A DNA stretch of 64,000 nt, from the NCBI RefSeq assembly GCF_052324685.1, contig NC_135225.1:4112201-4176200 (forward strand). Direction: 5' to 3'. The position numbers and the translations under genes are program-made. The first letter of the stretch is position 1; each line of letters opens with the position of its first letter. The notes beneath the pieces were generated by a model. It ran no database searches. It was given only the letters and a program-made list of their open reading frames with translations, and was not told where the DNA came from. The stretch is from Brachyhypopomus gauderio (Eukaryota; Chordata; Actinopteri; Gymnotiformes; Hypopomidae). Shown one piece after another: positions 56,990 to 64,000 of the stretch.

Positions 56990-57106
56990 AGGGGTCCAAG
57001 CACTGAAGGTGCTGGAACCCTATTGTAATTGTTCCGATTATTAGGGTTCACACACGTAGTGTGGGAAACCTATTGTTAGGGTTCACACACGTAGTGTGGG
57101 AAACCT
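56990..57106 (+). mobile_element. Three isolated 'head' copies: one family B, two family A
   Basis: Family B head (AGGGGTCCAAGCAC...GTGCTGGAACCCT) at 56990-57021, then family A heads at 57043-57071 and 57078-57106, separated by short ATT-containing spacers. They lack bodies. They lie between the tail of one element and the start of the next. Confidence 0.75.
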
Positions 57107-57110
57107 ATTG

Positions 57111-59040
57111 TTATTGTTAGGTTTTTTCTTCTTTCTTATTATTATTATTATTTTTCTCCGCATAAAACGCATACTGCAGCCTAAACCGTAAGGCCCAGGG
57201 AGACCAAACTTGGCAGACTGGTGTAGTCTGTTTGCGGGACCGTGCTTAAGTACAGACACCCAAATTGGCCTGATGGTGGCGCTATAGCGCAGCATTTTGC
57301 GTTTGGGTTCATATCTCCCACCCCGTAGGTCGTAGAAACAAAATTCCACTTCAGGTGCATTCCTTGGCTCCAGACAAACAAAAAAGCCTCAAGAACCATT
57401 AAGCTCCGCCTACTTAGATTTTTGCTAATTTGCATAATATGCAAAACCTACTTTTTCATACTAGTCCCTGGTTTTTCATCTGATCACCACAATCTTGGTG
57501 TCAAAATATTCACAAGAATCTCATTATCAAGGAACATCAACAAAACTGTGACATTGGTATACAGTCTGGTTGTCACATGTCAATCAATAGCTCTGAGGCG
57601 TGGCCAAATTGACTTCAGCAGCTATATCTCAGCAATGCTTTGACCTATCTTTATGAAAATTTATCAGTTGTTAGGGCACATGACTCAGAGGTCACAGGTC
57701 AAAGCTGGCCACGATTGTCCAATAGGGGGCGCTATAACATGGGGAAATTTGTTTCTCAGAAACCATTAGTCACATCAAGCCCAAACTTTACAGGCATCAT
57801 CAGGGGCCCAAGTGGTATCAAGGCACACAATGATGACCTCATCACTCAAAAAACATGGCCGCCATGAGCCAATTAATTTTTATTTGAATTAATTGGCCAT
57901 TTGACAGACTTACCATGGGCCAATCAACATGAAACCTCATCACTGTGCATATCCCAGGACTATGTGTCATACTGTGCAGTGTTGAAACATTTGGCCACTA
58001 GGTGGCGCTATTTGTGAAAATCATGCATAACTCCTCCAAATTTTCACTTAGGAACATGCAACTTGTTTCTTTTTATACCTTGCAGTAGACCTGACAACTT
58101 TGCAATTACAAGTCCTATTAAAAAATGCATACTTTTGTCACATTCATCAATTGTTTGAAAATAGCTCTTTAAGAACTAGTCCTAGGAATTTGATCCGATG
58201 ATGGCAAAAATGGCATAGGCATAATCTGTAGACACTGTAGTTAACTAAATATGGAAAAAATGTTGCATTTTTATTTGTCTGATTGGTCAATTTTTCCATT
58301 ATATCCTTCTGGCCATGCCATAAATGACCTTTATTGCTATAACTCATAAACCATGTAAGTGATCAACTCCCAATTTGAAAGGCTTTTATACACTGAGGTC
58401 CTTGTGAGGTAGGCCAAGTTTGGTTCAAATTGGCCTGTCGGAGGCGCTACAGTACCCAAAAACCTGAGAAATCATAAAAACTCACGCAGCAATCTTGTTA
58501 TGCAGAATACAGACAAGTAATGGGGCTTGTATGATTCAGATCAATGAGGTCTATAACATTGCAATTACATCTCATAACAAAAAGTGCACTGCCTGACCAG
58601 AAATGAACCTTTTAATTCACCAAAATGTCATTGCATTACTGAGATTAATGAGATATCAGTATGATAGTACTTGGGCTCCATCTAGTGGCCAAACACCGAA
58701 ACTGACTGAAAACAATTGCTCACATGAAACACCACACAAACGCACACAAAGCTGATCTCAGCATGTGATTTAGTTCTGTGATCTGAATCATTTTGCCAAT
58801 ACACATTATTTTGATCCTTTTGGGCCTTTAGTGCCTCAGTTGAATTGAATGTTTTGTCACATTGATTTACTTATGCATTTTTTCCACTCAAACAGCTTCT
58901 ATTCACTTTTGGGTCTAAAGGACCTATTGGGCTTCTTTTTGCCTATTGAGGCCAAGAGGCCAATTTGTTGGTCTAAAAGACCCTTTGGGCTTTTTTGCCT
59001 TTTTTTGTGTGAACCCGCCAATCGCCGCTTGCGGCTATAT
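57111..59040 (+). mobile_element. Family A element body, 1,930-bp tandem copy 1
   Basis: The unit starts TTATTGTTAGG, has (ATT)n and CTCCGCATAAAACGC, and ends with TTGTGTGAACCCGCC, hairpin GCCGCTTGCGGC (59024-59035) and TATAT. It contains four CTCF-like GGNGGCGCTAYA motifs, one being TGGCCACTAGGTGGCGCTA at 57992-58010. No long reading frame. Confidence 0.8.
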
Positions 59041-60970
59041 TTATTGTTAGGTTTTTTCTTCTTTCTTATTATTATTATTATTTTTCTCCGCATAAAACGC
59101 ATACTGCAGCCTAAACCGTAAGGCCCAGGGAGACCAAACTTGGCAGACTGGTGTAGTCTGTTTGCGGGACCGTGCTTAAGCACAGAGACCCACATTGGCC
59201 TGATGGTGGCGCTATAGCGCACCATTTTGTGTTTTGGTCCATATCTCCCAAACCGTAGGGCCTAGAAACAAAATTCCACTTCTGATGGATTCCTTGGCTC
59301 AAGCCAAACAAAAAAGCCTCAAGAACCATTAAGCTCCGCCTACTTAGATTTTTGCTAATTTGCATAATATGCAAAACCTACTTTTTCATACTAGTCCCTG
59401 GTTTTTCATCTGATCACCACAATCTTGGTGTCAAAATATTCACAAGAATCTCATTATCAAGGAACATCAACAAAACTGTGACATTGGTATACAGTCTGGT
59501 TGTCACATGTCAATCAATAGCTCTGAGGCGTGGCCAAATTGACTTCAGCAGCTATATCTCAGCAATGCTTTGACCTATCTTTATGAAAATTTATCAGTTG
59601 TTAGGGCACATGACTCAGAGGTCACAGGTCAAAGCTGGCCACGATTGTCCAATAGGGGGCGCTATAACATGGGGAAATTTGTTTCTCAGAAACCATTAGT
59701 CACATCAAGCCCAAACTTTACAGGCATCATCAGGGGCCCAAGTGGTATCAAGGCACACAATGATGACCTCATCACTCAAAAAACATGGCCGCCATGAGCC
59801 AATTAATTTTTATTTGAATTAATTGGCCATTTGACAGACTTACCATTGGCCAATCAACATGAAACCTCATCACTGTGCATATCCCAGGACTATGTGTCAT
59901 ACTGTGCAGTGTTGAAACATTTGGCCACTAGGTGGCGCTATTTGTGAAAATCATGCATAACTCCTCCAAATTTTCACTTAGGAACATGCAACTTGTTTCT
60001 TTTTATACCTTGCAGTAGACCTGACAACTTTGCAATTACAAGTCCTATTAAAAAATGCATACTTTTGTCACATTCATCAATTGTTTGAAAATAGCTCTTT
60101 AAGAACTAGTCCTAGGAATTTGATCCAATGATGGCAAAAATGGCATAGGCATAATCTGTAGACACTGTAGTTAACTAAATATGGAAAAAATGTTGCATTT
60201 TTATTTGTCTGATTGGTCAATTTTTCCATTATATCCTTCTGGCCATGCCATAAATGACCTTTATTGCTATAACTCATAAACCATGTAAGTGATCAACTCC
60301 CAATTTGAAAGGCTTTTATACACTGAGGTCCTTGTGAGGTAGGCCAAGTTTGGTTCAAATTGGCCTGTCGGAGGCGCTACAGTACCCAAAAACCTGAGAA
60401 ATCATAAAAACTCACGCAGGAATCTTGTTATGCAGAATACAGACAAGTAATGGGGCTTGTATGATTCAGATCAATGAGGTCTATAACATTGCAATTACAT
60501 CTCATAACAAAAAGTGCACTGCCTGACCAGAAATGAACCTTTTAATTCACCAAAATGTCATTGCATTACTGAGATTAATGAGATATCAGTATGATAGTAC
60601 TTGGGCTCCATCTAGTGGCCAAACACCGAAACTGACTGAAAACAATTGCTCACATGAAACACCACACAAACGCACACAAAGCTGATCTCAGCATGTGATT
60701 TAGTTCTGTGATCTGAATCATTTTGCCAATACACATTATTTTGATCCTTTTGGGCCTTTAGTGCCTCAGTTGAATTGAATGTTTTGTCACATTGATTTAC
60801 TTATGCATTTTTTCCACTCAAACAGCTTCTATTCACTTTTGGGTCTAAAGGACCTATTGGGCTTCTTTTTGCCTATTGAGGCCAAGAGGCCAATTTGTTG
60901 GTCTAAAAGACCCTTTGGGCTTTTTTGCCTTTTTTTGTGTGAACCCGCCAATCGCCGCTTGCGGCTATAT
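59041..60970 (+). mobile_element. Family A element body, 1,930-bp tandem copy 2
   Basis: Same length and order as 57111-59040, offset exactly 1,930 bp. Beyond the first ~300 bp the two copies differ at only a few positions I could see (for example 57916/59846 and 58197/60127). The hairpin is at 60954-60965. Confidence 0.85.
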
Positions 60971-60972
60971 TT

Positions 60973-63730
60973 AGGGGTCCAAGCACTGAAGGTGCTGGAA
61001 CCCTATTGTAATTGTTCCGATTATTAGGGGTCCAAGCACTGAAGGTGCTGGAACCCTATTGTAATTGTTCCGATTATTATTATTATTCTTCTTTTTCTGC
61101 CCTAAAACGCGTTGTGCAGACCAAACCGTAACACCTACAGACTTCTCCTTTGGCCAACTTGTAGTACTCCTCTCCGCTACTCAGGCGCAACACGCCAGCC
61201 CGATCCGACCATAGGTGGCGCTATAGAGCGCAAAAAATTGTCACGCCTACACCGTATGTCATAAACAAAAAATTCCAATTGCATCTGATCAGTCATCTTC
61301 CATTCTACAAAAAATACATTTGAACCCATAAGCTCCGCCCCTTACATGTCGAGCTAATTTGCATAATATGCAAATTTGCACACATTTTTGAGCGCGTACT
61401 AGTCCCTGGATTTTTCACATACATGCACATATGTGGTATCAAAACGTTCAGAAGAGTCTGAACTTTAAAAGTTATGGAGCCAAAGTGCACATTTCTGCAC
61501 ATGGGCGTGGCCACATGCATCACAAGTCAAGCGTCGAAAATTCCTTCGCCAAAAATCCACATATTCTGCTGTATCTCAGGCATACTTTCATGTATTCACT
61601 CCAAATTTCACACACATGTACCTATTGGGTGTCTAGACCTGCACATGCATTTTGGCAGACATGCACACCTAGGTGGCGCTATAACGGCCAAAAAACTCTC
61701 CTGCCCACACCGATTGGCCAAATAACTCCAAACTTGGTACGCATCATCTATATGCACCTATGACACAGGTCCTTGATCTGCACCATCATATGTCCAATAT
61801 GGCCGCCGCTATCGACCAATCAGCTTTCAGTACACCTTTCACAAGCTTTTCATATGCCAATTTTTTTTCTGCCTTAAAACGCGTTGTGCAGCCTAAACCG
61901 TAAGACCTACAGACTTCTCCTTTGGCCAACTTGTAGTACTCCTCTCCGCTACTCAGGCGCAACGCGCCAGCCCGATCCGACCATAGGTGGCGCTATAGCG
62001 CACAAAAACGCATGAAAAAATTTTAACTGGTGTTTCTCCTAAACCGTATGTCCTAGAGACAAAATGTAAACTTCACCTGATCAGGCATGTGCTCATCTAA
62101 AAAAAGTTCCATTGAAGCCATATGCTCCGCCCCTTACATGTCGAGCTAATTTGCATAATATGCAAATTTGCACAAATTTTTGAGCGCATACTAGTCCCTG
62201 GATTTTTCACATACATGCACATATGTGGTATCCAGGCGCTCACAAGAGTCTGAACTTTAATTGTTATGGAGCCAAAGTGCACATTTCTGCACATGGGCGT
62301 GGCCACATGCATCACAAGTCAAGCGTAGAAAATTCCTTCGCCAAAAATCCACATATTCTGCTGTATCTCAGGCATACTTTCATGTATTCACTCCAAATTT
62401 CACACACATGTACCTATTGGGTGTCTAGACCGGCACATACATTTTGGAAGACATGCACACCTAGGTGGCGCTATAACGGCCAAAAAACTCTCCTGCCCAC
62501 ACCGATTGGCCAAATAACTCCAAACTTGGTACGCATCATCTATATGCACCTATGACACAGGTCCTTGACCTGCACCATCATATGTCCAATATGGCCGCCG
62601 CTATCGACCAATCAGCTTTCAGTACACCTTTCACAAGCTTTTCATATGCCAATTTTTTTTCTGCCTTAAAACGCGTTGTGCAGCCCAAACCGTAAGACCT
62701 ACAGACTTCTCCTTTGGCCAACTTGTAGTACTCCTCTCCGCTACTCAGGTGCAACACGTCAGCACGATCCGCCCATAGGTGGCGCTACAGCGCACACAAA
62801 CGCATGAAAAAGTTTACACAGGTGTTTCTCCTACAGCGTATGTCCTAGAGATAAAATTCAAACTGCATCTGATCAGGCTTGAGCTCATCTAAAAAAAGTT
62901 CCATTGAAGCCATATGCTCCGCCCCATACATGTCGAGCTAATTTGCATAATATGCAAATTTGCTCACATTTTTGAGCGCGTACTAGTCCCTGGATTTTTC
63001 ACATATATGCACATATGTGGTATCCAGGCGCTCACAAGAGTCTGAACTTTAATTGTTATGGAGCCAAAGTGCACATTTCTGCACATGGGCTTGGCCACAT
63101 GCATCACAAGTCAAGCGTAGAAAATTCCTTCGCCAAAAATCCACATATTCTGCTGTATCTCAGGCATACTTTCATGTATTCACTCCAAATTTCACACACA
63201 TGTACCTATTGGGTGTCTAGACCGGTACATACATTTTGGCAGACATGCACACCTAGGTGGCGCTATAACGGCCAAAAAACTCTCCTGCCCACACCGATTG
63301 GCCAAATAACTCCAAACTTGGTACGCATCATCTATATGCACCTATGACACAGGTCCTTGACCTGCACCATCATATGTCCAATATGGCCGCCGCTATCGAC
63401 CAATCAGCTTTCAGTTCACATTTCACAAGCTTATCATAAGCCAATCAACATGAAACTCACATATTATGTTCATCTACACACCCTCTAAGACATACTCAAG
63501 TATGACGGGAATTGCACCACTAGGTGGCGCTATACTAGAATTTCCTGAATTACCCCTACATCTTTCTTACACATGCACACACATGCAATGGCCTACCTAT
63601 AGGTTTCATATACACATTGCTTCACCCATACCTACCCAGTGATTACACACACATGCTTACGCATCTCAGGCGTGCCAGATGGTGCCCATACCCTGTGCTT
63701 GGACCCCGTAATTGCCGCTTGCGGCTATAT
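60973..63730 (+). mobile_element. Family B Helentron-like element with duplicated head and three internal modules
   Basis: Heads (AGGGGTCCAAGCAC...GTGCTGGAACCCT) at 60973-61004 and 61026-61057, then (ATT)n. Three tandem modules follow (61098-61868, 61869-62660, 62661 to about 63430; downstream landmarks repeat every 792 bp). The tail has GTGCTTGGACCCC (63695-63707), the complement of the B head, hairpin GCCGCTTGCGGC (63714-63725) and TATAT. Each module contains two GGTGGCGCTAYA motifs and one perfect palindrome ATTTGCATAATATGCAAAT. Confidence 0.7.
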
Positions 63731-63732
63731 TT

Positions 63733-64000
63733 AGGGGTCCAAGCACCAGCGGTGCTGGAACCCTATTGTAATTGTTCTGATTATTATTATTATTATTATT
63801 ATTATTCTTTTTCTCCGCTAAAACGCGTCGTACAGCCTAAACCGTAAGTCCTACAGACTTCTCCTTTGGCCAACTTGTAGTACTCCTCTCCGCTACTCAG
63901 GCGCAACACGCCAGCCCGATCCGACCATAGGTGGCGCTATAGCGCACAAAATCGCTTGAAAAAGTTTACACAGGTGTTTCTCCTAAACCGTATGTCCTAG
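63733..64000 (+). mobile_element. Start of another family B element, truncated by window edge
   Basis: Head AGGGGTCCAAGCACC...GGTGCTGGAACCCT at 63733-63764 begins directly after the previous tail. It is followed by (ATT)n and the same first module text, including GGTGGCGCTATAGCG near 63930. Confidence 0.75.

Noticed and set aside
61431..63347. A 110-aa open frame preserved in three successive modules (61431, 62223, 63015)
   Set aside because: The modules are recent tandem copies, so shared openness is expected; there is no recognisable domain, and composition follows the repeat.
54386..64000. Autonomous Helitron/Helentron with Rep and helicase
   Set aside because: No long frame and no helicase or Rep-like motif in any of the elements; all visible copies are non-autonomous.

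Overview
The window is vertebrate nuclear DNA, almost certainly from a teleost fish. It carries spliced genes with GT-AG introns, long microsatellites, and fish-type repeats: a Ty3/gypsy LTR element, LINE fragments, fold-back MITEs and rolling-circle-like elements. The species cannot be read from the sequence.

Four protein-coding genes were rebuilt exon by exon, and in each the exon phases close. aifm2/fsp1 is on the minus strand at 13.2-16.5 kb, with a likely noncoding first exon near 19.2 kb; it has 8 coding exons and 373 aa. ninl (ninein-like protein) is on the plus strand at 23.5-40.8 kb, with 27 coding exons and 1842 aa. gins1 (PSF1) is on the minus strand at 41.6-43.4 kb, with 7 exons and 196 aa. 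A pancreatic triacylglycerol lipase gene is on the minus strand at 44.8-51.0 kb, with 12 coding exons and 469 aa. aifm2 and ninl diverge, and ninl and gins1 converge. ninl beside gins1 also occurs in human. The four genes are not one pathway: they serve ferroptosis defence, the centrosome, DNA replication and fat digestion.

The left flank (1-13 kb) is repeat-rich. It holds the 5' part of a decayed gypsy element with its LTR, a LINE fragment split by a 174-bp fold-back MITE, and a 3.7-kb minisatellite of 42-bp units with a 1,278-bp higher-order repeat. A sister MITE with a 10-bp target duplication lies in an aifm2 intron. Two solo LTRs with target duplications are at 21.97-22.33 kb and 53.95-54.28 kb.

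The right end (54.4-64 kb) is the most unusual part. It is a head-to-tail cluster of non-coding elements of two families. Each family has a fold-back 5' head, and a 3' tail that carries the reverse complement of its own family's head followed by a GCCGCTTGCGGC hairpin. This layout resembles non-autonomous Helentrons (Helitron-2). The bodies contain about 19 same-orientation copies of a GGNGGCGCTAYA motif, several matching the CTCF consensus closely, and perfect inverted octamer (POU) palindromes. No Rep/helicase gene is present.
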